64,000 nt of DNA from Micromonospora sp. LH3U1 (GTDB taxonomy: Bacteria > Actinomycetota > Actinomycetes > Mycobacteriales > Micromonosporaceae), in NCBI RefSeq assembly GCF_028475105.1, contig NZ_CP116936.1:5393501-5457500 (forward strand), in the 5' to 3' direction. The translations under genes and the position numbers were made by a program. Below the pieces are notes generated by a model. The model saw nothing but the letters and a program-made list of their open reading frames with translations, did not search any database and was not told the origin of the DNA. This document shows, in pieces, positions 18,747 through 27,436 of the stretch. How positions within the stretch are numbered: the stretch's first letter is position 1; each line of letters opens with the position of its first letter.

Positions 18747-20096
18747 CTACAGCGCCAGGTAGCGCTGCCGCTCGTACGGGGTGACCTCGCGGCGGTACTG
18801 CTCCCACTCGGCCCGCTTGTTGCGCAGGAAGAAGTCGAAGACGTGCTCGCCGAGCACCTCGGCGACAAGTTCGGAACCGGACATCACGTCGATCGCCTCG
18901 GCGAGGTTCTCCGGCAGCGCTTCGTAGCCCATGGCGCGTCGCTCGGCGCTGGTCAGCGACCAGACGTCGTCCTCGGCACCCGGCGGCAGCTCGTACCCCT
19001 CCTCGATGCCCTTCATGCCGGCGCCGAGCAGCACCGCGAAGGCGAGGTACGGGTTGGCCGCCGAGTCCAGTGAACGGACCTCGACCCGGGCCGAGTTGGG
19101 CTTGCCGTAGGCGGGAACCCGGACCAGCGCGGACCGGTTCAGGTGACCCCAGCAGACGTACGCCGGGCTCTCGGTGATCCGGTCCGGCAGGGCCTGCGGG
19201 AAGAGCCGCTTGTACGAGTTGACCCACTGGTTGGTGACCGCGGTGTATTCCCGAGCGTGCACCAGCAGGCCGGCGATGAACGACTTCGCCACCTTGGAGA
19301 GCTTCATCGGGTCGCCGCCGTCGTGGAAGGCGTTGCGCTCCCCCTCGAACAGCGACAGGTGGGTGTGCATCCCGCTGCCCGGCTGGTCGGTGAACGGCTT
19401 CGGCATGAAGCTGGCCTGCACTCCGGTGGAGAGCGCGACCTCCTTGACCACGTGCCGGAAGGTCATGATGTTGTCGGCGGTGGTCAGCGCGTCGGCGTAG
19501 CGCAGGTCGATCTCCTGCTGGCCGGGTGCGACCTCGTGGTGGCTGAACTCCACCGAGATGCCGATCCGCTCCAGCGCGAGCACGCCCTGGCGGCGAAAGT
19601 CCCGAGCCACGGCGTGCGTGGTGTGCTCGAAGTAGCCGCCGGTGTCGACCGGGGTGGGCACCGAGCCGTCCTGCGGACCGTTCTCCAGCAGGAAGAATTC
19701 GATTTCGGGGTGGGTGTAGAAGGTGAAGCCCTTTTCGGCGGCCTTGGACAGCGCGCGGCGCAGCACGTGCCGGGGGTCGGCCCAGGAGGGACCGCCGTCG
19801 GGCAGCAGGATGTCGCAGAACATCCGGGCGCTCTCGCCGCTGACCCCGCCCTCGAAGGGAAAGACCTGGAAGGTGGTCGGGTCGGGCATGGCCACCATGT
19901 CCGATTCGAAGACCCGGGCGAAGCCCTCGATGGCCGAGCCGTCGAAGCCGATGCCCTCCTCGAAGGCCGCCTCCAACTCGGCGGGCGCCACCGACACGCT
20001 CTTGAGCGTGCCCAGCACGTCGGTGAACCACAGCCGGACGAACCGGATGTCCCGCTCTTCCAGCGTCCGGAGGACGAACTCCTGCTGACGGTCCAC
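18747..20096 (-). CDS. glnA2: Glutamine synthetase-like GlnA2, 449 aa
   Basis: A GSI fold with LWFTDVLGTLKSV, FDGSAIEGF, PEIEFFLLE, SHHEVAPGQQEIDLR, GSGMHTHLSLFEG, NRSALVRVP and RVEVRSLDSAANPYLAF; start MDRQQEF matches M. tuberculosis GlnA2. At the place of the adenylylation tyrosine (DLYDLPP in GlnA1) this protein has Trp379 in DDVWSLTSAE, so GlnE cannot modify it. In Streptomyces coelicolor GlnA2 has been reported as a gamma-glutamylpolyamine synthetase, so glutamine formation should not be assumed. Inserted GTG starts at 20117 and 20096 exist; 20096 is chosen from homologue length. The region to nadE holds a GTTAC direct repeat. Confidence 0.92.
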   Translation of the reverse strand: MDRQQEFVLRTLEERDIRFVRLWFTDVLGTLKSVSVAPAELEAAFEEGIGFDGSAIEGFARVFESDMVAMPDPTTFQVFPFEGGVSGESARMFCDILLPDGGPSWADPRHVLRRALSKAAEKGFTFYTHPEIEFFLLENGPQDGSVPTPVDTGGYFEHTTHAVARDFRRQGVLALERIGISVEFSHHEVAPGQQEIDLRYADALTTADNIMTFRHVVKEVALSTGVQASFMPKPFTDQPGSGMHTHLSLFEGERNAFHDGGDPMKLSKVAKSFIAGLLVHAREYTAVTNQWVNSYKRLFPQALPDRITESPAYVCWGHLNRSALVRVPAYGKPNSARVEVRSLDSAANPYLAFAVLLGAGMKGIEEGYELPPGAEDDVWSLTSAERRAMGYEALPENLAEAIDVMSGSELVAEVLGEHVFDFFLRNKRAEWEQYRREVTPYERQRYLAL

Positions 20097-20176
20097 TTCC
20101 CCAACCCCTCGCGACACTCTTCTGTCCGCCTTGGCCGGGCTGCGCCCGACCTGATCGCCCAGTGTTCCCGGGCCTG

Positions 20177-20192
20177 GTTACGCAGACGTTAC
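20177..20192. promoter_or_regulatory. GTTAC-n6-GTTAC direct repeat between glnA2 and nadE
   Basis: GTTAC at 20177-20181 and 20188-20192, 11 bases apart, i.e. same helical face. Read on the glnA2 strand it is GTAAC-n6-GTAAC, resembling half of a GlnR box or an MtrA site; both regulators are known to recognise such repeats in Streptomyces. It is 81 bases upstream of the glnA2 start. Confidence 0.5.
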
Positions 20193-20335
20193 GCGAACTC
20201 CCGCCGGCCGTCCCCTCGCGTCCCGCCCCGCGAGCGCGTGCCCCTGCCACCCGACGAACGCCTGCCACCGCAGCGTGGCGGCCATCTCGTCCGAGGGTAC
20301 GGATTCTCCCGAGGAGGCTGGGGCAAGATGAGGAC

Positions 20336-22093
20336 ATGCCCACCCTGCGTCTCGCCCTGTCCCAGGTCAATCCGAGCGTCGGCGACCTCGCCGGAAACGC
20401 CGACCTGGTCCGCAGCTGGACTCGCCAGGCCGCCGATGCCGGTGCCCAGTTGGTGCTCTTCCCGGAGATGATGGTGACCGGGTACCCGGTCGAGGACCTG
20501 GTCTTCCGGCGCTCCTTCGTCGCCGGGTCCCGGGCCGCCGTGGAGCGGCTCGCGGCCGACCTCGCCGCGGACGGCCTCGGCGACCTGCCGGTCGTGGTCG
20601 GCTACCTGGACGCCGACGGACCGCCGCAGGTCAGCGGGGATGCCGAGCCCGGCCGGGGCGCCCGTAACGCCGCCGCGCTGCTGCACCGGGGCGCCGTGGC
20701 CGCCCGCTACTTCAAGCACCACCTGCCCAACTACGGTGTCTTCGACGAGGATCGCTACTTCGTCCCCGGTGACGCCCTGACCGTGGTGCGGATCGGCGGG
20801 GTGGACGTCGCGCTCACCATCTGCGAGGACCTGTGGCAGGCCGGCGGTCCGTTCGCCGCCGCCCGGCAGGCCGGCGTCGGCCTGGTGGTCAACATCAACG
20901 GTTCGCCGTACGAGCTGAACAAGGACGACGTCCGGCTGCCGCTGGTCCGCCGCCGGGCCGCCGAGGCGAACGCGGCCATCGCGTACGTCAACATGATCGG
21001 CGGCCAGGACGAGCTGGTCTTCGAGGGCGACTCGATGATCGTCACCGCCGACGGCGAGCTGCTCACCCGCGCCCCGCAGTTCGTCGAACACCTGCTCGTG
21101 CACGACGTCGAGCTGCCGGCCGCCACCACACCGCCGACCACGGAGGCCGTCGCGGACGGCATGCGGGTCGTGCGCAGCACACTGGACGGCATTCCCCCCA
21201 CGCCGTCCGGCCCGGCCGCCAACGGCGGGCTGATCGAGCCGGTGGCCGACGAGGCCGAGGTGTGGCAGGCACTGGTGCTCGGCCTGCGCGACTACGTCAA
21301 CAAGAACCGGTTCCCGTCGGTGGTGCTCGGTCTCTCCGGCGGCATCGACTCGGCGGTGGTGGCCGCGCTGGCCGTCGACGCCCTGGGGCCGGACCGGGTG
21401 GTCGGGGTGTCGCTGCCCAGCCAGCACTCCTCCGAGCACTCGCGGGAGGACGCCGCCGACATGGCCAAGCGCACCGGCCTGGATTACCGCGTCGAGCCGA
21501 TCCAGCCGATGGTGGACGGCTTCCTGGCCAACCTGTCGCTGTCCGGGGTGGCCGTGGAGAACCTGCAGGCCCGGGTTCGTGGCGTGATCCTGATGGCGCT
21601 GTCGAACCAGGAGGGCCACCTGGTGCTGACCACCGGCAACAAGAGCGAGCTGGCGGTCGGCTACTCCACCCTGTACGGCGACTCGGTGGGCGGCTTCAAC
21701 CCCGTCAAGGACGTCTGGAAGACGCTGATCTGGCGGCTCGCGAAGTGGCGCAACACGGACGCTGCCCGGCGTGGTGAGACCGCCCCGATCCCGGAGAACT
21801 CCATCGGCAAGCCGCCGAGCGCCGAGCTGAGCCCGGGCCAACTGGACAGCGACAGTCTGCCCGAGTACGACGTACTGGACCCGATCCTGATCGGCTACGT
21901 CGACGGTGACCTCGGCCGCGACGGGCTGGTCGAGTCGGGTCACGACCCGGCAGTGGTGGACAAGGTGCTGCGGCTGGTGGATACCGCCGAGTACAAGCGA
22001 CGGCAGTCGGCACCGGGCACGAAGATCTCCATGAAGGCGTTCGGCCGGGACCGCCGTCTGCCGATCACCAACCGGTGGCGCGAGCACGGCTGA
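20336..22093 (+). CDS. nadE: Glutamine-dependent NAD+ synthase, 585 aa
   Basis: Last step of NAD synthesis: amidation of deamido-NAD with ammonia taken from glutamine. The N-terminal nitrilase-type glutaminase domain (about 1-270) has Glu near 44 in LFPEMMVTGYP, Lys near 127 in YFKHHLPNYGVFDE and Cys163 in TICEDLW. The C-terminal synthetase has the ATP-binding P-loop LGLSGGIDSAVV near residue 332 and TTGNKSELAVGYSTLYGD. ATG 20336 has a weak AAGATGAGG leader. In S. coelicolor and M. tuberculosis it is also near glnA2. A hairpin terminator follows at 22108. Confidence 0.96.
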   Translation: MPTLRLALSQVNPSVGDLAGNADLVRSWTRQAADAGAQLVLFPEMMVTGYPVEDLVFRRSFVAGSRAAVERLAADLAADGLGDLPVVVGYLDADGPPQVSGDAEPGRGARNAAALLHRGAVAARYFKHHLPNYGVFDEDRYFVPGDALTVVRIGGVDVALTICEDLWQAGGPFAAARQAGVGLVVNINGSPYELNKDDVRLPLVRRRAAEANAAIAYVNMIGGQDELVFEGDSMIVTADGELLTRAPQFVEHLLVHDVELPAATTPPTTEAVADGMRVVRSTLDGIPPTPSGPAANGGLIEPVADEAEVWQALVLGLRDYVNKNRFPSVVLGLSGGIDSAVVAALAVDALGPDRVVGVSLPSQHSSEHSREDAADMAKRTGLDYRVEPIQPMVDGFLANLSLSGVAVENLQARVRGVILMALSNQEGHLVLTTGNKSELAVGYSTLYGDSVGGFNPVKDVWKTLIWRLAKWRNTDAARRGETAPIPENSIGKPPSAELSPGQLDSDSLPEYDVLDPILIGYVDGDLGRDGLVESGHDPAVVDKVLRLVDTAEYKRRQSAPGTKISMKAFGRDRRLPITNRWREHG

Positions 22094-22107
22094 GCCGTAC
22101 ACCTGGG

Positions 22108-22137
22108 GGTGCCGGGTCGGTGGCGCGGCCCGGCACC
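22108..22137 (+). terminator. Terminator after nadE
   Basis: GGTGCCGGG (22108-22116) pairs with CCCGGCACC (22129-22137) across a 12-base loop, 15 bases after the nadE stop. Confidence 0.65.
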
Positions 22138-22267
22138 GTCTCGCGGCGGCCTCGCCGGGGGTGGAGTGACATCTTGCACTGGGCCCTGCCGTCACCCCGT
22201 CTCGCGGTGCGACGATCGCGACAGAACCCGGGGACCGCGCAGGCGGCCTCGAGGAAGGGAGACAGAG

Positions 22268-23113
22268 ATGGTGGAGTCCACTCCGAACGAGGTGACCGCG
22301 TTGTACGGCGGCCCGGCCACCCGACGGGTCCGCACCCGCGACCTGATCGCCGCCAAGGAGCGCGGCGAACGGTGGCCGATGCTCACGTCGTACGACCAGT
22401 ACACGGCGTCGATCTTCGACCAGGCCGGCGTCCCGGTGCTGCTGGTCGGCGACTCGGCCGCGAACAACGTGTTCGGCTACGAGACGACCCTGCCGGTGAC
22501 CGCCGACGAGTTGCTCCCGCTGGTGCGAGCCGTGGTGCGGGCGACCCGGCAGGCCCTGGTCGTCGGTGACCTGCCGTTCGGCTCGTACGAGGAGGGCCCG
22601 GCCCAGGCGCTGCGCACCGCCGTCCGGTTCATGAAGGAGGGCGGCTGCCACGCGGTGAAACTGGAGGGCGGCCGCCGTTGCGCCGCGCAGATCGCCGCGA
22701 TCGTCGGTGCCGGCATTCCGGTGATGGCGCACATCGGCTTCACCCCGCAGAGCGAGCACACCCTGGGCGGTTACCGCGTGCAGGGCCGGGGCGACACGGC
22801 CGACGAGGTGCTCGCCGACGCGCGGGCGGTGACGGAGGCGGGCGCGTTCGCGGTGGTGCTGGAAATGGTGCCCGGCGAGGTGGCCAAGCGCATCACCCAC
22901 GAACTGCCGATCCCCACGGTGGGCATCGGCGCCGGCCCGGACACCGACGCGCAGGTGCTGGTCTGGCAGGACATGGCCGGGCTGCGTACCGGTAAGGCGC
23001 CACGCTTCGTCAAGCGGTACGCGGACCTGGCCGGTGCCCTCACCGACGCCACCCGTCGTTTCGCCGACGAGGTCAGGGACGGCGAATTCCCGGCCGCCGA
23101 ACACACCTTCTAG
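22268..23113 (+). CDS. panB: 3-Methyl-2-oxobutanoate hydroxymethyltransferase, 281 aa
   Basis: Transfers a hydroxymethyl group from methylene-tetrahydrofolate to ketoisovalerate, giving ketopantoate for pantothenate and CoA. A TIM-barrel with MLTSYDQYTASIFD, the Mg-binding Asp in LLVGDSAANNVFG, VVGDLPFGSY, the substrate lysine in AVKLEGG, HIGFTPQ and PTVGIGAGPDTDAQVLVWQD. ATG 22268 has AAGGGAG upstream. Length matches the family (about 265-285). No panC or panD is adjacent in the window; the M. tuberculosis gene (Rv2225) is in the same neighbourhood as glnA2 and glnE. Confidence 0.96.
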   Translation: MVESTPNEVTALYGGPATRRVRTRDLIAAKERGERWPMLTSYDQYTASIFDQAGVPVLLVGDSAANNVFGYETTLPVTADELLPLVRAVVRATRQALVVGDLPFGSYEEGPAQALRTAVRFMKEGGCHAVKLEGGRRCAAQIAAIVGAGIPVMAHIGFTPQSEHTLGGYRVQGRGDTADEVLADARAVTEAGAFAVVLEMVPGEVAKRITHELPIPTVGIGAGPDTDAQVLVWQDMAGLRTGKAPRFVKRYADLAGALTDATRRFADEVRDGEFPAAEHTF

Positions 23114-23125
23114 TACGCAGAGCAG

Positions 23126-23206
23126 CTTGATCGACTCGGTCTTGCCAATATCGGGGTGTCCCAGTGCCAGGGACACCCCGATATCAAGGAAACGGAGTCG
23201 ATCAGC
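23126..23206. repeat. Intergenic GATC-bounded hairpin C
   Basis: Core arms ATATCGGGGTGTCCC (23148-23162) and GGGACACCCCGATAT (23170-23184) with a 7-base loop; outer arms GATCGACTC (23129-23137) and GAGTCGATC (23195-23203). Located at the converging ends of panB and the F420 reductase gene. Confidence 0.8.
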
Positions 23207-23214
23207 GGACCTGA

Positions 23215-23913
23215 TCAGAGGTCGGTGACGCGGATGCCGGCGTGTGCCTTGTAGCGCTTGTTGATGGCGATCAGGTTGGCGGTGAACGCCTCGATCTGGT
23301 GGGCGTTGCGCAACCGTCCGGCGTAGATGCCGCGCATCCCGGGGATCCGGGCGGCGAGCGCGCCGACCACGTCGACCAGCTCGCGGTCCTCGGTGCAGAT
23401 CAGCACGTCCAGGTCGATCCGGTCGACTTCGGGGTCGGCCAGCAGCGGCGCACTGACGTGGTTGAACGCCGCGCAGACCCGGGAGTCGGGCAGCAACGCG
23501 GCGGCCTGCTGGACGGCGCTGCCTTCGGCGACGGTCAGCGCGTACGGGCCCTGCTTGTCGAAGCCGAGCGGGTTGACGCAGTCGACGACGATCCGGCCGG
23601 CGAGCGGCTCGGCGAGGGCGGCGACGGTGGCCGCGTGCCCATCCCACGGCACCGCGATGATGACCACGTCGCTGCGTCGGGCCACCTCATCGTTGGCAGC
23701 ACCGGTGACGCTGCCGTCGGCCGGCACCCCGGGCAGGGCGGCGATCTCAGCCGCGGACTCGGCGGCCCGCTCAGCGGACCGGGAGCCGATCAGCACCGTC
23801 TGCCCGGCCCGCGCGAACCGGTAGGCGAGGCCCCGCCCCTGGTCGCCGGTGCCTCCGATGATGCCGACCGTCAGCCCGGACACGTCGGGCAGCGTGCTCG
23901 CGTCGTATGCCAT
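23215..23913 (-). CDS. fno: NADPH-dependent F420 reductase, 232 aa
   Basis: Couples NADP(H) with coenzyme F420, supplying F420H2 for biosynthetic reductases. The N-terminal nucleotide-binding loop GIIGGTGDQGRGLAYRFARAG is the F420:NADP oxidoreductase version of the Rossmann motif (GGTGxxGxGLA), followed by IGSRSAERA for NADP 2'-phosphate binding, VIIAVPWDGH, VVDCVNPL, FNHVSAPLL and the conserved C-terminal IYAGRLRNAHQIEAFTANLI. Length is typical. No F420 synthesis gene is adjacent. It is single, converging with panB across hairpin C. The short gap 23914-24080 holds nothing recognisable. Confidence 0.92.
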   Translation of the reverse strand: MAYDASTLPDVSGLTVGIIGGTGDQGRGLAYRFARAGQTVLIGSRSAERAAESAAEIAALPGVPADGSVTGAANDEVARRSDVVIIAVPWDGHAATVAALAEPLAGRIVVDCVNPLGFDKQGPYALTVAEGSAVQQAAALLPDSRVCAAFNHVSAPLLADPEVDRIDLDVLICTEDRELVDVVGALAARIPGMRGIYAGRLRNAHQIEAFTANLIAINKRYKAHAGIRVTDL

Positions 23914-24080
23914 GGGTTCATCCTCGCAAACCGCCCGGCCGGCAGCAGCGCCGAGCGCTGTGACAATCCCCGCTGCCGCCGGCTGACCGCGCGCCCATCA
24001 GCGAGGAACCGGCAGCCGGTGCGGCGGACCACAACCCGCAGAGAGCCAGAACGCGCAGCAGACCAGAGCCGGTCGTTGCG

Positions 24081-25511
24081 TCAGGCCAGCTCGAACAGGA
24101 CCGTGCGGGCCGTCGGGTCGGCGGTGACGAGTCGGACCCGGACCCGTTCGCCGAGCGGGAGTTGGCCGAGGCAGCGGCCGCGTACCGGCGGGGCGTCCAG
24201 TGCGACGGTGCCGCCGGGCGGTCGGGGGCGGGACCGGCCGTTGGGCGGGGCGTCGACGTCGAGCACGGCCGCGTCGAAGGTCTCGCCCACCCGGTCCGCC
24301 AGCAGCACCGCCTCGGCCAGCTCGACGGCACCCCTCGCGGCCGCCGAGGCGGTCCGGTCGGTGCTCGCCATCACCTCGGGCAGCCGGGGCAGCGCGGAGC
24401 GGGCCCAGTCGGGCACCGGCTGGCCCGCGTACAGGGCCAGGCATACCTCGGTGGCATACCGGTCGGCCAGGCGCCGCAACGGCGCCGTGACGTGGGCGTA
24501 CGCGGCCGCCACGCCACCGTGCTCCGGTTGCTCCGGCGTCGTCCCGTCGAAGGCGGTGTACGCGGCGCCGCGCATCAGCTCGGCGGCCTGGTCGATGAAC
24601 GCGGCGGCGCGCGGCTGGGCGGCGTCCAGACCGGCGATCACCTGACCCGGGCCGACATCGTCCGGCCAGTGCACGCCCAGCGGCGCGGCGGCGGCCCGTA
24701 GTCGCTGCACCGCCTCCGGTTTCGGCGCCGGCATCGTACGCAGCACGCCGATCCCGCCGGCCAGCATGATGTCGGCGGCGGCCATCCCGGTCAGCAGGGA
24801 GATCTGGGCGTTGTATTCCTCCATCGGCACCGGCGCGCGCAGCACCAGCCGCCAGCCCTCGCCGTCGGGCTCCAGATCCTGCTCGGGCAGCGGCAGGTTG
24901 ATGGCTCCGCGCCGCAACCCTCGGGCGGTCAGTCGGTCGCCGATCTCGGGCAGCAGCGCGATCGGGTCGGGTAGCCGCCCGGCGCCGGCTGCCGCCTGCA
25001 CGCCGGTGTAGTCGAGTTTGGCCCGGCTACGGACCAGGGCGCGTTCCAGCTCGACGGCCACCGTGGCACCGTCGGCGTCCAGGTCGATGGTCCAGATCAC
25101 GGCGGCCCGGTCGTCGTCGGGCAGCAGACTGGCAGCGCCCTCACTGAGCGTCCGTGGATGCAGCGGCACGTTCCCGTCGGGCAGGTAGATGGTCTGCCCT
25201 CGCCGCCAGGTCTCCGCCTCCAGCGCGCCGCCCGGAGTCACGTGCGCCGCGACGTCGGCGATCGCGTAAAGCACCCGGTAACCCCCACCTGGGCGGCGGG
25301 CGAGGTGCATCGCCTGGTCCAGGTCGCGGGAGCTGGCCGGGTCAACCGTGACGAACGGTACGTCGGTGCGGTCGACGGGCGGCTGCGGCAGTGCCGCAGC
25401 CGCCTCGTCGGCCTCACGCTGGGCGTCGGTCGGGAAATCCTCGGACAGGCCGAGCTCGCGGCGCAGAGCGCCGAAGTCGATGCGGGGCGCGAGTACGCGT
25501 CGGATGACCAC
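24081..25511 (-). CDS. RNB-domain 3'-5' exoribonuclease (RNase II/R superfamily), 476 aa
   Basis: The RNB catalytic domain has FVTVDPASSRDLDQAMHL, whose Asp residues bind Mg2+ in RNase II, then LYAIADVAAHV, the LPDGNVPLHPRTLSEGAASLLPD block and, later, YAHVTAPLRRLADRYATEVCL. Cold-shock and S1 domains of full RNase R are absent; the N-terminus is short, so this is the compact actinobacterial type whose substrates are unclear. GTG 25511 (VVIRRVLAPRIDF) is preferred over a longer frame because of AGGAT upstream and family starts. It follows the histone-like gene by about 100 bases on the same strand. Confidence 0.88.
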   Translation of the reverse strand: MVIRRVLAPRIDFGALRRELGLSEDFPTDAQREADEAAAALPQPPVDRTDVPFVTVDPASSRDLDQAMHLARRPGGGYRVLYAIADVAAHVTPGGALEAETWRRGQTIYLPDGNVPLHPRTLSEGAASLLPDDDRAAVIWTIDLDADGATVAVELERALVRSRAKLDYTGVQAAAGAGRLPDPIALLPEIGDRLTARGLRRGAINLPLPEQDLEPDGEGWRLVLRAPVPMEEYNAQISLLTGMAAADIMLAGGIGVLRTMPAPKPEAVQRLRAAAAPLGVHWPDDVGPGQVIAGLDAAQPRAAAFIDQAAELMRGAAYTAFDGTTPEQPEHGGVAAAYAHVTAPLRRLADRYATEVCLALYAGQPVPDWARSALPRLPEVMASTDRTASAAARGAVELAEAVLLADRVGETFDAAVLDVDAPPNGRSRPRPPGGTVALDAPPVRGRCLGQLPLGERVRVRLVTADPTARTVLFELA

Positions 25512-25610
25512 GGGGTCAATCCTGACAGTGCCGCGGGTGATCCGCTTCCGGTGACCGGCCGAGAAATCCGCCCGACCCACCACCCGGACGGGCCGGCGTG
25601 ACCCGCCCTC

Positions 25611-26452
25611 TCAGCCGGTCGCCTTTCGAGCGGCGCTGCGCGCACCCCGGGGGCGGTGGCCCGTGCGGCGACCGGGCGGGCCGGCGACTTGCGGGCGGTC
25701 ACCTTGCGGGCCGGGGCCTTGGCCGCGACGGTCTTCTTCGCCGGGGCCTTCTTCGCGGCGGCCTTGCGCGCGGTGGTCGACGAGGTGCCCGTCACCTTCG
25801 CGGCCGGGGCCTTCTTCGCGGCGGCCTTGCGGACACCGCCGCTGGGGCGGGTGGACGCGGTCTTCTTCGCCGTCGTCTTCTTCGCCGGTGCCTTCTTGGC
25901 CGGTGCCTTCTTGGCGGTCGTCTTCGTCGCGGCCGTCTTCTTCACCGCTGTCTTCTTGACGGGGGACGTCCTGGTCGCGGTCTTGCGCGCTGGCGCCTTC
26001 GCCGCGGCAGTGGTCTTCTTCGCCGCCGAGGTCGTGGTCTTCTTGGCCGCGCTCACTGTCTTCTTCGCCGTACCGGTGGTCTTCTTCGCGGCGGCGGTGG
26101 TCTTCTTCGCGGCGGACGCCGGGGTCCGCTTGGCGCTGGCGGTCGTCTTGCGGGTGGCGGCCGAGGTCTTCGCCGGCGCCTTCTTGGCCGCGGTGGACGC
26201 CTTGGTGGTGGCCTTGGTCGTCGCCTTCTTCGCGGGGGCCTTCGTGGCCGCCGTGGTGGTCTTCTTCGCCGGGGCGCGCCCCGCGCCGCCGGCGGCCTTC
26301 CTGGCCGGGGCCTTCGCCGCAGCCGCAGCCGCAGTGGACTTGCGGACGGGGGTGGTCCGGCTCGCCGCAGTGTTCCGCTCCGCCGCGGCGGTCTTCTTCG
26401 CGGTGGTGCGTCGGGCGGCCGGGCGGGTGGTGGCCTGCTGTGTCTCGGCCAT
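25611..26452 (-). CDS. Histone H1-like Lys/Ala-rich DNA-binding protein (likely one-base frameshift near its end)
   Basis: ATG 26452 (MAETQQATTRPAARRTTAKK) opens about 265 residues of AAKKTT, APAKK and PAKKTTAK repeats, the same composition as eukaryotic H1 tails and of actinobacterial nucleoid proteins. Such tails bind DNA through lysines without a fixed fold. As given, the frame runs on to 25238, across the RNB gene start, with a composition unlike the repeats. Adding one base in the CCCCGGGGG run at 25645-25653 gives instead an end RSAARKATG and a stop at 25611, about 280 residues, which is far more natural. So either a sequencing error or a real C-terminal extension. Confidence 0.8.
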
Positions 26453-26534
26453 CGTGGTTCCCTCCTTGGGGACGTGCTCTCGCGTGCGTCCTCGCGGAGC
26501 ACGAAATACCTCGGCGCGGGCCGTCCCGCGCCGC

Positions 26535-26738
26535 CTACTTGTCCTCCCCGGCCCAACGAGCGTCCTCGGCATCCCACGCCTCGTTCCGCTCCTGCACTCG
26601 CTGCAGGGCGTTCTCCGCGTCGGCCGCCGAGTCGTACGGGCCGAGAACGTGCTTCGCCGGGCACACGTTGGCGTCCGTCTCGACCCGGTGGTGCCGGGTG
26701 CACCAGTAGAACTGCCCACTACGTCCGCTGTCGCTCAT
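26535..26738 (-). CDS. Small conserved protein, 67 aa
   Basis: MSDSGRSGQFYWCTRHHRVE, then a second half PYDSAADAENALQRVQERNEAWD that looks helical. Conserved Cys and His residues (WCTRHH and VCPAKH) could bind a metal. It resembles a small actinobacterial family annotated as hypothetical; no function is known. ATG 26738 is preferred to an ATG three codons upstream only by general form. It precedes the histone-like gene on the same strand. Confidence 0.65.
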   Translation of the reverse strand: MSDSGRSGQFYWCTRHHRVETDANVCPAKHVLGPYDSAADAENALQRVQERNEAWDAEDARWAGEDK

Positions 26739-26916
26739 GGGAATCACTGTGCACCGCGAACCGACCGGCCGCCACCGGATCGCACAAGTCGCCGACCCTC
26801 TCCACAGTAGAGCTGGTTACGGCGTCCCGGGCCGGAACACCAAAAGAAGCCCAGGTCGGGATACTTCGCTCGCCAGCCGTCGGCTGCACGGCCACTTCCG
26901 GCGTGGGGTCGCGGCC

Positions 26917-26922
26917 TATGAT
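26917..26922 (+). promoter_or_regulatory. -10 element of leaderless Nudix promoter
   Basis: TATGAT, six bases upstream of ATG 26929; the best -10 match in the window. Confidence 0.65.
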
Positions 26923-26928
26923 CGCCGG

Positions 26929-27426
26929 ATGGCGATACCGGACTACATCGTGGGGATGCGCAAACACGTCGGCCCGGAACTGCTCTGGCTGCCCAGCGTC
27001 AGCGCTGTGGTCCGCAACGACGCCGGTGAGCTGTTGCTCGGCCAGCGTGCCGACGACGGGCGTTGGTCGGTGATCAGCGGGTTCGTCGAGCCGGGCGAGC
27101 AGCCGGCCACGGCGCTGGTCCGTGAGGTGCAGGAGGAAACCGGCCTGGACGTCGCGCCGGTACGGCTGTCCAGCGCTGTCTCGCACCCGCACACCTACCC
27201 CAACGGGGACCGCTGCGAATACCTCAACCTGGGCTTCCTGTGCAGGGTGGTGGCCGGCACCGCCCGGGTCAACGACGACGAGTCGCTGGCCGTGGGGTGG
27301 TTCTCGTTGGACCGGCTGCCCGAGCTGGACAAGCACGCCCTGCTGGTCATCGCGTACGCGTTGCGCGAGAACCAGGTGACCGGGTACCTGGAGCCGGGCA
27401 CGACGTGGGACGACGTACCCAGCTGA
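26929..27426 (+). CDS. Nudix hydrolase, 165 aa
   Basis: The Nudix box is complete: GFVEPGEQPATALVREVQEE followed by TG, with the Glu residues that bind Mg2+ for cleaving nucleoside diphosphates linked to another group. The N-terminus (MAIPDYIVGMRKHVGPELLW) matches the actinobacterial type close to NUDT5/MutT-like housecleaning enzymes; the substrate cannot be fixed. A TATGAT hexamer (26917-26922) stands six bases before the ATG with no ribosome site: an ideal leaderless promoter. It converges with the next gene with a ten-base gap. Confidence 0.92.
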   Translation: MAIPDYIVGMRKHVGPELLWLPSVSAVVRNDAGELLLGQRADDGRWSVISGFVEPGEQPATALVREVQEETGLDVAPVRLSSAVSHPHTYPNGDRCEYLNLGFLCRVVAGTARVNDDESLAVGWFSLDRLPELDKHALLVIAYALRENQVTGYLEPGTTWDDVPS

Positions 27427-27436
27427 GCTGCACGGA

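Noticed and set aside
23126..23206. An attachment site of a prophage or integrative element
   Set aside because: No tRNA, integrase or phage genes are nearby and hairpin C has the same build as seven other intergenic hairpins.
20189..23647. An 1152-codon reverse frame through nadE and panB
   Set aside because: Antisense to two well-supported genes with full catalytic motifs.
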